The notes under the pieces are model-generated. The model was not told where the DNA came from, made no database searches, and saw only the letters and a list, made by a program, of their open reading frames with translations. The position numbers and the translations under genes are program-made. 64,000 nt of DNA from Megasphaera sp. AM44-1BH (GTDB lineage Bacteria; Bacillota; Negativicutes; Veillonellales; Megasphaeraceae). The stretch is taken from positions 1 through 64,000 of the forward strand of contig NZ_QSFA01000001.1 of assembly GCF_003467125.1 (NCBI RefSeq). Reading direction: 5' to 3'. Of this stretch, positions 24,238-33,775 are shown piece by piece; position 1 is the first letter of the stretch, and every line of letters starts with the position of its first letter.

Positions 24238-25584
24238 TTACTGTTCTTTCGAGATCATAGGATAGGGATCGCCGCCTTTGGACTTTACAATGACGGTGCC
24301 AACAATGAAGCCAATGACAGACGGCAGGACCCAGGCAAAGCCGTCTGCCGCAAAGGGAATATGATTGTACAGCTGGATGAGCGAGTCGAGAGGAAGATTG
24401 GTAATACCGCTCTTATTGAGCTGCATCAGGCCTTCAAACAAACCGATAATGGTTGCCATAGCGATAGTCCCTTTCCAGGCGCCATGATTGGGAACATATT
24501 TGCAGAAGACGCCCAGGAGCATAAGAGCAATGGAAACAGGATAAATAGCAATGAAAATCCAGAATGTATACCGGATGATTCCCTGTACGCCAATGCAGGC
24601 TTCAGCAAGACCAAAGAGGCACACAAACACCATCATGTACTTGAAAGGGATTTTGCCGTCTGATAAATCGACAGTCAGATTGGCAATGGTCGAACCGACG
24701 CCGATGGTCGTCGTCAGGCAGGCCAGGAAAATGCCAATACCAAGAATAACATTGCCTGTAGAACCGGTCAGTGCATGGACGAGGCCGTTGAGCAAAGCGG
24801 TCTGATCCATTTTGCCATCAAACATGCTGGACCCGGTAGCACCGAGATACAACAGGCCACCGTAGACGATGAGAAGTCCCAAGAATGCAACAACAGCAGC
24901 TTTCAGTGTCATTTTATGCCGCGCTGATGTATCGGTGTATCCTTTCGCTTTGATAGAAGCGACAAACATGCCGGCAATGGCAATACCGACAGCGACGTCA
25001 CCAGTCTGATATCCCTGCAGGAAGGAATAGGAGAATACATTGTCTACCTGTGGCGCCATAGGCGTGCCCAGCGGTTCGAATACAGCCAGGGCAATCATGA
25101 CGACCAGGCAGATGAGCAGGAACGGTGTCAGATATTTGCCGACAATATCGACGATTTTAGACGGCCGGAACGTAAGCGCCAGGACAACGACGAAGTACCC
25201 TGCCAGAAGCGCAATGCGGACGACATCATTTCCCTGCAATCCCGGCAATACACTGAGCAGTCCGCTTTCAATGCCAACGCCTGCCTGCCGGGGCACACCG
25301 CAGGTCAGGATGAAGATAATCCACATGACCATATAGCCTTTGGTAAACCATTTAGCTACAGGTGCACAAATAGCCTGGACCGTACCGCCCATATTATCGA
25401 CAGCAATAATCGTAGCAATAGGAAATAAAATAGCAGAAATAGCAAGGCCGATAATAGCGATTTCCCAGGAACTTCCTGACATGAGCCCGATAAGAGGTGG
25501 AAATACCAGATTGCCTGCACCGAAGAATACGGCAAACATGGCAAAGCCAATGATCAGGGCATTTGCGTTTGCATTTTTTGACAT
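24238..25584 (-). CDS. brnQ: Branched-chain amino acid:cation symporter BrnQ
   Basis: A 448-aa LIVCS-family carrier for leucine, isoleucine and valine, driven by sodium or protons, with about 12 membrane segments. The N-terminal hallmark GFAMFAVFFGAGNLVFPP is clear. The start at 25584 (MSKNANAN) has AAGGAG upstream; longer in-frame starts are not supported. It is divergent from a LysR gene 276 bp away, which probably controls it. Confidence 0.95.
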   Translation of the reverse strand: MSKNANANALIIGFAMFAVFFGAGNLVFPPLIGLMSGSSWEIAIIGLAISAILFPIATIIAVDNMGGTVQAICAPVAKWFTKGYMVMWIIFILTCGVPRQAGVGIESGLLSVLPGLQGNDVVRIALLAGYFVVVLALTFRPSKIVDIVGKYLTPFLLICLVVMIALAVFEPLGTPMAPQVDNVFSYSFLQGYQTGDVAVGIAIAGMFVASIKAKGYTDTSARHKMTLKAAVVAFLGLLIVYGGLLYLGATGSSMFDGKMDQTALLNGLVHALTGSTGNVILGIGIFLACLTTTIGVGSTIANLTVDLSDGKIPFKYMMVFVCLFGLAEACIGVQGIIRYTFWIFIAIYPVSIALMLLGVFCKYVPNHGAWKGTIAMATIIGLFEGLMQLNKSGITNLPLDSLIQLYNHIPFAADGFAWVLPSVIGFIVGTVIVKSKGGDPYPMISKEQ

Positions 25585-25860
25585 ATGTAACATCTCCTTA
25601 AAAATAGGTGAATGTATATTCACAATATACATTTGTCTTTTATTATATCCCGTTGAAGTACATATGACAATACACAGATTACATGTCTTATAGATTAAAA
25701 TATCATTAAAATTTTTGCTTATGGATAAAAATATAAAACGATTTATTCCCATAATGAAAAGTAACTAATCTGGATATATCCGTAATATTCCATTTGTGCA
25801 TGGTTCTAATATGATAAAAAATATGGTAAGATATTACCATAAGAGAGGTGACATCAAGCT

Positions 25861-26784
25861 ATGGATTTATTTCAACTAACCTACTTTGTCGAAGTAGCCC
25901 AGAAAAAAAGTTTTACCAAAGCTTCAAAATCACTGCATATCAGCCAGCCTTCCATCAGTAAAGGCATCAAGGCACTGGAAGACCATTGGAATGTCAAGTT
26001 GTTTAACCGGAACGGCAAGCGCGTCGAACTGACGGAAACGGGCGCCTGGCTGCTGCCGCGTATCGAGTCGCTCATCAAAGATTTTTCCCAGCTGAATGAG
26101 CAGATGGAATCACCCCAGCTCCTCAATTCCGGTCAGCTGACCGTTGGAATCCCACCGATGATCGGGTCTTCTTTCATTACTTCATTCATCCGCCATTTTA
26201 TTTCCGACTATCCCCAGATTGAACTGGAACTTTTAGAAGTCGGCTCCAACGATATTATTTCATCGATTGACGAGGGCCTTATCCAGGTCGGTTTTGTCGC
26301 ACTTCCTGTTGCCACGGAAATGCCTTATGATTTCTTCATTTTCAATGAAGAACATCTGGAAGTCGTCCTCTGGCCGGAGCATCCCCTTGCCAAAAAGAAA
26401 GTCATTACACTGGAAGAGATAAAGGACGAGCCACTGGTCTATTATCCCAAATCTTTCTCCCTCAATCCGTTCATCAAGACATTTTATCAGAAAATCATGG
26501 CTCATCCCAGAATCGTCTGCCAGAGCAGCAACTGGGATTTCCAGGCTGAAATCGTACGTACCCAGTTGGGCATTGCCCTTCTGCCACATACCATCTGCCA
26601 GCGGCTGGATGACGAAAAACTCGTTCACATCCCTCTCGTAGAGCCACAGATTCCCTGGACACTGGCCATGGTCTGGAAGAGCAAAGGATTTCTGCCGCAC
26701 CCGGCCCGTACATGGGTACAATCCTTTAAAGATTTTTATAGTGATTCCCCTGCGGCAGCAGAAAAAAATGCACCTGCCCATTAA
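25861..26784 (+). CDS. LysR-family transcriptional regulator
   Basis: A 307-aa LysR-type regulator: winged helix in residues 1-60 (MDLFQLTYFVEVAQKKSFTKASKSLHISQPSIS) and an effector-binding domain after residue 90. AGAGGTGA precedes ATG 25861. Divergent from brnQ. The sequence differs clearly from the two LysR copies of the radical-enzyme island. Confidence 0.93.
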   Translation: MDLFQLTYFVEVAQKKSFTKASKSLHISQPSISKGIKALEDHWNVKLFNRNGKRVELTETGAWLLPRIESLIKDFSQLNEQMESPQLLNSGQLTVGIPPMIGSSFITSFIRHFISDYPQIELELLEVGSNDIISSIDEGLIQVGFVALPVATEMPYDFFIFNEEHLEVVLWPEHPLAKKKVITLEEIKDEPLVYYPKSFSLNPFIKTFYQKIMAHPRIVCQSSNWDFQAEIVRTQLGIALLPHTICQRLDDEKLVHIPLVEPQIPWTLAMVWKSKGFLPHPARTWVQSFKDFYSDSPAAAEKNAPAH

Positions 26785-26823
26785 ATTCTGAGACAAGTGC
26801 AGTATCACAAAGGACCGATAGAA

Positions 26824-27609
26824 ATGGACACATCCGACATAACAGAACATGATATAACACAGATTTTTTCAAAGCAGCCTGCTTCCGGGACATTCCATGT
26901 TCTGGCCGTTTCCTGCGCCGGCCTTAACTACCTGCAGGATTTGAAACGGGTCTTCGCCGACAGCCAGCTGGATTTACAGCATCGCCGTAAGGCAGCTCAT
27001 GACTGGCTTACCCTCGAACCCCGGCTGTACCGCTATACCCGTAAAAATACGCCCCTGAGTATCTACGACGCCGGGTATCAAGAGGAAATAAAAGACTATA
27101 TCCGTCTCCGTACCATCTGGCTTGATGCTGCAGACTGCACGTTTATGCGCCATCGTCATGCCATGCTGATGGAACTCCTCCATCTGTGTCATAATGACAT
27201 CTGCCAGTGCCTTCCTGTAAGAGATATCCTGGCCGATGAACTGGAAAAGCAGTTATTCCATCAATATCTGCTGTATGACATGAGTCTGGAAAACACCCGT
27301 TTCGTCGGCCGCGAAGCCGTGTCCAACGGGTACCATGAATGTGACTTCACACTGGAAATCGAAGACATCATGAAAGAACCTCATCAGGCCATCCCCCCCG
27401 CGCGTTTCCGCTACCTGAAGCGCAGTCTGACCGAAAGCCGCATCGCCCGTTGCTGCGCCAAATGGCTGTACGAACACCATCAGGATCTGCGCCGGAATCA
27501 CTGGATTGTCGATGAAACCGCCATAGAAAAGGCTTATGATACGGGCGAAGCCCCTGAAATAACGGACACTATGGTGCGTGAACTGGAGCAGACCTATCGC
27601 GGCATATAA
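26824..27609 (+). CDS. Hypothetical protein
   Basis: A 261-aa soluble protein that I do not recognise. It is rich in His, Cys, Arg and acidic residues, with no signal peptide or membrane segment. A His/Leu-rich stretch, FMRHRHAMLMELLHLCHNDICQC, sits near the middle. AAAGGA precedes ATG 26824; a GTG at 26797 is an alternative. It follows the LysR gene by about 40 bp and shares its strand, so it may be co-transcribed. No function is proposed. Confidence 0.7.
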   Translation: MDTSDITEHDITQIFSKQPASGTFHVLAVSCAGLNYLQDLKRVFADSQLDLQHRRKAAHDWLTLEPRLYRYTRKNTPLSIYDAGYQEEIKDYIRLRTIWLDAADCTFMRHRHAMLMELLHLCHNDICQCLPVRDILADELEKQLFHQYLLYDMSLENTRFVGREAVSNGYHECDFTLEIEDIMKEPHQAIPPARFRYLKRSLTESRIARCCAKWLYEHHQDLRRNHWIVDETAIEKAYDTGEAPEITDTMVRELEQTYRGI

Positions 27610-27660
27610 TGAGAGCGGAAACGGGATACATCTTCACTAAATAAGCTATATTCTCACAAC

Positions 27661-27717
27661 AAAAAAAGGTTGTACCAAAAATGAGCTTTTGAAGCCACTT
27701 TGGTGCAACCTTTTTTT
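27661..27717. terminator. Bidirectional terminator
   Basis: AAAAAAAGGTTGTACCAAA (27661-27679) pairs, with one G-U, with TTTGGTGCAACCTTTTTTT (27699-27717). It lies between the converging hypothetical gene and the wall hydrolase gene. Confidence 0.85.
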
Positions 27718-27764
27718 AACTTGTACTTTGCCGCATAAATAATGTTTTCCGGAAACGTCAAATT

Positions 27765-28997
27765 TTACATGACCCGTTTCGCCCCTATATAGCGGCTGGA
27801 CCAGTACCGGCTGTCCAGGCTGTCGATGCTGACTCCGGAATTGGAGGCATTGATAAACTGGTTATCCCCAATGTATATCCCCACATGGGACACACCCGGC
27901 AGATAGGTCGTAAAGAAGACGAGATCTCCCGGCTGTAAATACGAACGGGATACATCGTACCCTACATTGTATTGTTCATCAGCCATGCGGGGAAGATCAA
28001 TGCCGACGGCGGAATAGACATACCGGGTAAACCCGGAGCAATCAAATCCAGACGGATCATTGCCGCCAAATACATAAGGTACGCCGATATACTGATTGGC
28101 AATCCCCATAAGGCGCTGGGCTCTGTCTGCCACCATGGTAGCTCCGCCATAGCCGCCATTGCCAAAACGGCGCAGCGGGCCCGAAGGAAGGAACTTCCCG
28201 GTCAGTTCATAGAAGGTGGCCTGTCCGGCTACACCATCGACTTCCAGTCCATGGCTGGCCTGGAAATTGCGGACGGCATTTTCTGTTCCGACACCAAATA
28301 CGCCGTCTACATCGACACTATACCCATTATTGACCAGAGCCTGCTGCAGCAGAATGATGGCATTAGACGCCGTAGCCGGTTCTGAAGATACAGCCGGAGT
28401 TCCCTTATCCTCCGGTGCTGCCGGAGCTGCATCGGTACGGAACCGGTCGGCTATAGAAAATACAGTCTGTCCGGCTGGCATAGGCCGTCCCATCAGTGCC
28501 TCATACGTAGCCGGTCCAATGACACCATCAGCGGTCAATCCGTTGCTGTTTTGAAACGAACGGACCGCCGCATCGGTTCCTTTGCCGAATACGCCATCTA
28601 CGTCAACACTGTATCCCCGGTCAGCCAGTGCCTGCTGGATGTCCTGCAGCTGCGAAGGCTGTACCGACGCCGTTTCCGGTGCTGCTGCATCTTTCTGCAC
28701 AAACCGGCTGCTCGTATTATCTGGCATAGAAACGCCCATCAGGGCTTCATAGGTAGCCGCGCCGAGGATTCCGTCAGCCGTCAGGCCATGGTCCTGCTGA
28801 AAGGCACGGATAGCTTCCGTCGTACCGGTCCCATAGTCGCCATCAACCGTCAGCGAGTACCCATCGGCAGCCAGCTGCTGCTGTACAGCCAGGACCTGAC
28901 TTCCCCTGTCGCCAGGATGAAATGTGGCTCCGGCAAACGATGTAGAAACGAAAACCATGCAGCAGGCAAGGCCTGCAATTTTTTTTATATCTGTCAT
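27765..28997 (-). CDS. Secreted NlpC/P60 peptidoglycan hydrolase with three PG-binding repeats
   Basis: A 410-aa exported cell-wall hydrolase. A signal peptide covers residues ~1-24 (positive MTDIKK, then a hydrophobic core). Three peptidoglycan-binding repeats follow at ~30-88, ~113-170 and ~208-265, each with a VDGxxGxGT core. The C-terminal NlpC/P60 domain (~290-410) has Cys320 in FDCSG and His371 in VSHVGIYIG. Such enzymes cut D-Glu-(mDAP/Lys) bonds in stem peptides during growth or separation. The near-identical repeats suggest internal duplication. Confidence 0.94.
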   Translation of the reverse strand: MTDIKKIAGLACCMVFVSTSFAGATFHPGDRGSQVLAVQQQLAADGYSLTVDGDYGTGTTEAIRAFQQDHGLTADGILGAATYEALMGVSMPDNTSSRFVQKDAAAPETASVQPSQLQDIQQALADRGYSVDVDGVFGKGTDAAVRSFQNSNGLTADGVIGPATYEALMGRPMPAGQTVFSIADRFRTDAAPAAPEDKGTPAVSSEPATASNAIILLQQALVNNGYSVDVDGVFGVGTENAVRNFQASHGLEVDGVAGQATFYELTGKFLPSGPLRRFGNGGYGGATMVADRAQRLMGIANQYIGVPYVFGGNDPSGFDCSGFTRYVYSAVGIDLPRMADEQYNVGYDVSRSYLQPGDLVFFTTYLPGVSHVGIYIGDNQFINASNSGVSIDSLDSRYWSSRYIGAKRVM

Positions 28998-29087
28998 TGT
29001 ATCCCCTTTCTGGTAATCCTGCCAATCGTCTGCAGCTCGTATTTTCTGCTCTTAAGACGTACTACTAATCTTTATGGCGTATGAAAC

Positions 29088-29122
29088 AAGCTATCCGCCA
29101 AGGCCTGCTCGTTGGATAGCTT
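29088..29122. other. Intergenic hairpin
   Basis: AAGCTATCC (29088-29096) pairs with GGATAGCTT (29114-29122). There is no T-run; it lies upstream of the wall hydrolase gene, in a 272-bp gap otherwise without a gene. Confidence 0.35.
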
Positions 29123-29181
29123 GAATTTGTGCATTGAGTATAAATCCGCTATATATTATACCATAATATGGTGCTATGCGT

Positions 29182-29231
29182 CAAAAACAGGACTGCCCAT
29201 GACGTATCTTTGTAACGCATGTGACAGTCCT
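29182..29231 (-). terminator. Terminator of the GGGtGRT operon
   Basis: AGGACTG (29189-29195) pairs with CAGTCCT (29225-29231), with further internal pairing (CCATG/CATGTG, CGT/ACG). The minus strand continues with GTTTTTG. Confidence 0.75.
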
Positions 29232-29269
29232 GCTATTTGTATTACAGGTTAATCTACTTAATCGGGCAA

Positions 29270-30280
29270 TCAGAATTTTCCTGCTTTTGCCGCTTCTTCT
29301 ACAGCTACGGCTACGGCTACAGAAGCACCGACCATGGGGTTATTGCCCATTCCCAGGAAGCCCATCATTTCTACGTGGGCCGGTACGGAAGAAGATCCGG
29401 CAAACTGGGCATCGCTGTGCATGCGGCCCATCGTATCCGTCATGCCGTAGGATGCCGGGCCGGCTGCCATGTTATCTGGATGAAGCGTACGTCCTGTGCC
29501 ACCGCCCGATGCAACGGAGAAATATTTTTTACCCATTTCTACGCATTCTTTTTTGTATGTGCCAGCTACAGGGTGCTGGAAGCGGGTCGGATTGGTCGAA
29601 TTTCCCGTAATGGAGACATCGACGCCTTCATGGTGCATGATAGCCACACCTTCACGCACGTCATCGGCGCCGAAGCAGCGGACAGCTGAGCGTTCTCCCT
29701 TGGAATAGGGAATTTCTCGGACGATATGCAATTCCCCGGTCTTATAATCAAACTGGGTCTGTACGTAAGTAAAGCCATTGATGCGGGAAATAATCTGAGC
29801 AGCATCTTTACCCAGGCCGTTCAGAATAACGCGGAGGGGAACCTTACGTGCCTTATTGGCGTTCCGGACAATGCCAATAGCCCCTTCGGCAGCAGCAAAA
29901 GATTCGTGACCGGCCAGGAAACAGAAGCACTGTGTGCTGTCCTGAAGCAGCATGGAAGCCAGATTACCATGGCCCCGGCCTACTTTGCGGTCGTCAGCAA
30001 CGGAGCCGGGAATGCAGAAAGCCTGCAGGCCGATACCAATAGCTTTAGCCGCATCCACTGCGGTGCGGCAATTCGTTTTGATGGCAATCGCTGCACCTAC
30101 GGTATACGCCCAGCCGGCATTTTCAAAAGCGATGGGCTGGATTTCCTTGACGGTCTGATACGGATCAATGCCGGCATTCTGGCAGATGTCCCGGCATTCT
30201 TCCACGCTTTCAATGCCGTATTCTTTCAACACAACGAGGATTTTATCTATTCTTCTGTCATAACTTTCGAATAATTCCAT
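29270..30280 (-). CDS. GGGtGRT protein family
   Basis: A 336-aa protein that carries the literal family signature ASGGGTGRTLHPDN. The family is conserved in anaerobes and uncharacterised. ATG 30280 (MELFESYDRR) has AGGAGGAAC upstream. It is 13 bp after a NifU-like scaffold gene, the pairing typical for this family. Cysteines at QDSTQCFCF and IPGSV-proximal FCIPG could be functional. An Fe-S-related role is inferred only from the neighbour. Confidence 0.88.
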   Translation of the reverse strand: MELFESYDRRIDKILVVLKEYGIESVEECRDICQNAGIDPYQTVKEIQPIAFENAGWAYTVGAAIAIKTNCRTAVDAAKAIGIGLQAFCIPGSVADDRKVGRGHGNLASMLLQDSTQCFCFLAGHESFAAAEGAIGIVRNANKARKVPLRVILNGLGKDAAQIISRINGFTYVQTQFDYKTGELHIVREIPYSKGERSAVRCFGADDVREGVAIMHHEGVDVSITGNSTNPTRFQHPVAGTYKKECVEMGKKYFSVASGGGTGRTLHPDNMAAGPASYGMTDTMGRMHSDAQFAGSSSVPAHVEMMGFLGMGNNPMVGASVAVAVAVEEAAKAGKF

Positions 30281-30293
30281 CTGTAGGTTCCTC

Positions 30294-30986
30294 CTATTGC
30301 TGTCTCGGATCAATATACGAAGCGGCTTCTTCAAAACGGCCATAATGGCCTTTGGCATCTTCCATCGCTTTAGCCGGTTCCACGCCTTTCTTTATGGCGT
30401 CCATCATTTTGCCGAGGTGGATAAATTCGTATCCGATAACCTGATTTTCTTCATCCAGCGCCATACGGGTAACATAGCCTTCGGTCATTTCCAGATAGCG
30501 CGCCCCTTTGGCCTTTGTGCCAAACATAGTCCCGGTCTGACTGCGCATACCTTTGCCCAGGTCATCCAGGCTGGCACCGATTGGCAGTCCGCCTTCAGAA
30601 AAGGCAGTCTGGCTGCGGCCATACACGATTTGGAGGAACAGCTGGCGCATGGCGACGTTGATGGCATCGCAGACCAGATCCGTATTCAGCGCTTCCAGCA
30701 GAGTCTTGCCCGGCAGTATTTCCGATGCCATGGCAGCAGAGTGGGTCATGCCGGAACAGCCAATGGTTTCTACAAGAGCTTCTTCAATGATTCCATCTTT
30801 GACATTAAGCGTCAGCTTGCAGGCTCCCTGCTGGGGCGCACACCAGCCAACACCATGAGTAAGACCACTGATATCTTTAATTTCTTTGACCTGCACCCAT
30901 TCGCCTTCCTCAGGAATCGGAGCCGGTCCATGATATGCGCCTTTGGCAACGGGGCACATATTCTTGACTTCTGTTGAATATATCAT
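30294..30986 (-). CDS. Iron-sulfur cluster assembly scaffold-like protein (NifU-N/TSCPD type)
   Basis: About 230 aa. It has the NifU/IscU-like core with conserved cysteines (GVGWCAPQQGACKLTL, TIGCSGMTHSAAMA) and a C-terminal extension. ATG 30986 has AGG nine nt upstream; an ATG at 30995 would leave no spacing. It lies 15 bp after the LysR gene and directly ahead of the GGGtGRT gene, so the three form one operon. It may donate or hold a cluster for the GGGtGRT protein. Confidence 0.82.
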   Translation of the reverse strand: MIYSTEVKNMCPVAKGAYHGPAPIPEEGEWVQVKEIKDISGLTHGVGWCAPQQGACKLTLNVKDGIIEEALVETIGCSGMTHSAAMASEILPGKTLLEALNTDLVCDAINVAMRQLFLQIVYGRSQTAFSEGGLPIGASLDDLGKGMRSQTGTMFGTKAKGARYLEMTEGYVTRMALDEENQVIGYEFIHLGKMMDAIKKGVEPAKAMEDAKGHYGRFEEAASYIDPRQQ

Positions 30987-31000
30987 GTTATTCATCCTTT

Positions 31001-31876
31001 CTAATCTTTCAGTGCTTCAAACATGCCGCGGAAGGTATCGCCATACATGCTCCCTTTACGCCATAAAAACGTAAAGGAATGTTCGGCTGTAAAATTGCGG
31101 ACGTGAATCTTACGCAACGTACCGGCGGCTAATTCATCGCGCACTGATTTTTCATAGGAAAACGAGAATCCCGCATTGCGGTGTACCAATGCCTTGATAG
31201 TCTGAGGACTGCCAATTTCCGCACGGTATGGAAAGTCTTCCAGAGACAGGCTGTATTCGGCCAGAGTCCGTTCCAAAAGGTCCCGTGATCCGGATCCGTG
31301 TTCACGGACGCAGAGTCGTTTCAACAAGAGATCCGTAAGATCCACTTCATCGGGAACATCAAATTCCGGCCCGCATACAGCGATGAGCGGTTCCTTGGAA
31401 AACAGCATGGTTTCATATTGTTTCTGCTCGAAAAATCCTTCTACGATGGCAAAATCAATCTTGCCCTCATCGATTTCTTGCAGCAGCTGCTCTGTATCCG
31501 CAATTTCCAGCCGCAGAAGAACTTCCTGATTTTCCCTCAGGTATTCTGCCAGTTTATCTACGATCATAAATTCGCCAATCGTGTGAGTCGCCCCAAAAGA
31601 AACAATTTTCGTACTACGTCTGAGTTCCTGCAGTTTTTCTTTCAGGATGAGATCGTCATGCCGGATTGTGGCCGCTGCATCCAGAAGGATATGGCCGGCC
31701 TGTGTCAGAATGAGATGCTTGCCTGTATAATCAAACAATTTGGCATGGTACTCATTTTCCAGGTAGCGGATGTGTTGTGAAACAGCCGGCTGGGTAATAT
31801 GCAGTTCTGCTGCAGCCTTGGTGTAATTCATATGGCGGCAGACACACAAAAACGTATGAATACGAAAATCTAGCAT
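31001..31876 (-). CDS. LysR-family transcriptional regulator
   Basis: A 291-aa LysR-type regulator with N-terminal helix-turn-helix (FRIHTFLCVCRHMNYTKAAAELHITQPAVSQ) and an effector domain similar to CysL/CysB-like regulators. AGAGAGGAG precedes ATG 31876. It is the first gene of the operon with the NifU-like and GGGtGRT genes, an unusual same-strand arrangement that suggests it controls its own operon. Confidence 0.92.
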   Translation of the reverse strand: MLDFRIHTFLCVCRHMNYTKAAAELHITQPAVSQHIRYLENEYHAKLFDYTGKHLILTQAGHILLDAAATIRHDDLILKEKLQELRRSTKIVSFGATHTIGEFMIVDKLAEYLRENQEVLLRLEIADTEQLLQEIDEGKIDFAIVEGFFEQKQYETMLFSKEPLIAVCGPEFDVPDEVDLTDLLLKRLCVREHGSGSRDLLERTLAEYSLSLEDFPYRAEIGSPQTIKALVHRNAGFSFSYEKSVRDELAAGTLRKIHVRNFTAEHSFTFLWRKGSMYGDTFRGMFEALKD

Positions 31877-32086
31877 GAGGCTGCTCCTCTCTCAATTAGA
31901 ATATAATACGTATACCAATGTAAGCGTAATCCTCATGAACATTCTACGGTATTTCTGGAATTTAATCAAGTTTTAGTACAAGGGAAAACAGCTGTGCTAT
32001 GCAGATTTATACTATTTTTTTACTTGTTAACAATATATATCATTCTACTTCCGGTACAAGGTACGCCCATTCTCATTTTGCGTATA

Positions 32087-33241
32087 CTACCATTCCAATA
32101 CCGTACCGGTTTCATCACGCCATACGGGGTTTTTCCAGTGATGTCCCACGGCGGCAGCAGCCCGTACCTTTTCTTCATCGATTTCGATTCCCAGACCTGG
32201 TTTTGTCAGGAGATTGACATAGCCCTGATGATAGAGGAATACAGACGGGTCTTTCAGATAATCGAGCAGGTCCGATCCCTGATTATAATGGATACCCAGA
32301 CTTTGTTCCTGAATAACGGCATTATAGGTGCAGAAATCGATCTGCAGCGCCACTGCAAGTGCAATCGGCCCCAGCGGGCAGTGAGGAGCCAGTGCCACAT
32401 CGTAGGCTTCTGCCATAGCCGCAATCTTCTTCGTTTCCAGAATACCTCCGCAATGGCAGGGGTCGGGCTGGATATAATCGACTCCGCCCCGGGCCAGCAT
32501 CTGCTTGAAGCCCCAGCGGGTATAGTTCCGTTCTCCTGTGGCAATGGGCGTAGAGAACTGCTGTCTCAGCATAGGAAAGATTTCTTCATTTTCACAAAGT
32601 ACTGGTTCTTCTACGAACAGAAGGCGGTACGGTTCCAGTTCTTTCATGAGCGTAAAGGCCAGCGGTTTATGGACACGGCCATGGAAATCGACAGCAATAT
32701 CCATATCGTACCCGAACGCTTCCCGGATAGATGCTACCCGTGCCACGGCTTCATCGATCTGGCGGTTGTTCTGGATCCAGCCTACCTTGGGTACACCGTT
32801 CATTTTGACAGCCCGGTATCCCTGTTCATATTTTTCTTTTGCAGCCTGCAGCACTTCGTCAGGCTGGTCACCGCCAATCCAGCAGTATACTTTCATTTTA
32901 TCGTGGCATACGCCGCCCAGAAGCTCGTATACAGGTACGCCCAGTGCCTTGCCTTTTATATCCCACAGCGCTTGTTCGATACCAGAAATAGCGCTCATCA
33001 GGACGGGGCCGCCACGATAAAAACCGGCACGGTACAATACATTCCACAAATCTTCAATCCGGCCGGCATCCTTGCCGATGAGATAGTCTTCCAATTCCGT
33101 GACGGCAGCGGCTACCGTATCGGCCCGTCCTTCAATGACCGGTTCGCCCCAGCCTGAAAGACCTGTATCGGTCGTAATTTTTAGAAACAGCCAGCGTGGC
33201 GGTACCTTAAATAATTCTATCGACTGGATTTTCATTTTCAT
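32087..33241 (-). CDS. dgoD: D-galactonate dehydratase (enolase superfamily)
   Basis: A 384-aa enolase-superfamily dehydratase matching E. coli DgoD along its length (PPRWLFLKI, GWGEPVIEGRADTV, YRAGFYRGGP). Metal ligands D185, E211 and E237, and the His pair H187/H287 (DFHGRVH, LAPHCPLGP), correspond to DgoD residues. It makes 2-keto-3-deoxygalactonate from galactonate. No KDO-gal kinase or aldolase gene lies near it, and it appears transcribed alone; partner genes must be elsewhere. Confidence 0.92.
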   Translation of the reverse strand: MKMKIQSIELFKVPPRWLFLKITTDTGLSGWGEPVIEGRADTVAAAVTELEDYLIGKDAGRIEDLWNVLYRAGFYRGGPVLMSAISGIEQALWDIKGKALGVPVYELLGGVCHDKMKVYCWIGGDQPDEVLQAAKEKYEQGYRAVKMNGVPKVGWIQNNRQIDEAVARVASIREAFGYDMDIAVDFHGRVHKPLAFTLMKELEPYRLLFVEEPVLCENEEIFPMLRQQFSTPIATGERNYTRWGFKQMLARGGVDYIQPDPCHCGGILETKKIAAMAEAYDVALAPHCPLGPIALAVALQIDFCTYNAVIQEQSLGIHYNQGSDLLDYLKDPSVFLYHQGYVNLLTKPGLGIEIDEEKVRAAAAVGHHWKNPVWRDETGTVLEW

Positions 33242-33401
33242 GCCTCCTCACACGTATTGCCGATGACTCATAAAATTATCTTATATATCGCAATTATACC
33301 AATTGCTTTATCCATCCGCAATATACAAATGGCCAGTGGGCCTGAAAGCGTCCCTCCTGGCGGGTATCGGCGATTCATGACAAGCAAATCCTGTTCTGTA
33401 C

Positions 33402-33444
33402 TAAAAAAGCGGGCACACGAAACAGGATTGCTTCGTGTGCCCGC
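33402..33444 (-). terminator. Terminator of the TIGR04076 gene
   Basis: GCGGGCACACGAA (33409-33421/22) pairs with TTCGTGTGCCCGC (33432-33444). The minus strand continues with TTTTTT. Confidence 0.9.
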
Positions 33445-33453
33445 CATCCGGAC

Positions 33454-33732
33454 TTATTTTTCTTCTTTGATGACTTCTGCTTTAAACACCATGGCTACAT
33501 CTGCATCGGAACAACAAAATTCCGCCGTTCCTTCCGGTTGTCCCGGCAGGGTGCCTCCATAGCGCAGGATATCAATATAGGGGAATGCACAGTGAAGTGC
33601 CATGGGACAGATTTTGCCCCGTTCGGTATCATAGTCAAATACTTCGCCAATATGATGACCGCGATGGCAGCCCATTTTTCCCAGCTTTCCCGTAATCGTC
33701 AGCCGTATATCCGGCCGTTTTCCTCGTGCCAT
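33454..33732 (-). CDS. TIGR04076 family protein
   Basis: A 92-aa small protein of the TIGR04076 family: CHRGHHIGEVFDYD in the first half, then ICPMALHCAFPYIDILRYGG, the family core. Cys/His content suggests metal binding; function unknown. GGAGAG precedes ATG 33732. It stands just downstream of tatD on the same strand. Confidence 0.75.
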   Translation of the reverse strand: MARGKRPDIRLTITGKLGKMGCHRGHHIGEVFDYDTERGKICPMALHCAFPYIDILRYGGTLPGQPEGTAEFCCSDADVAMVFKAEVIKEEK

Positions 33733-33775
33733 GATACTCTCCTTTTCAAAACGGCCAAATACCGTCAGATGATAT

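Noticed and set aside
27765..28997. Possible phage lysin
   Set aside because: Signal peptide, three PG-binding repeats and absence of phage genes nearby fit a housekeeping wall hydrolase.
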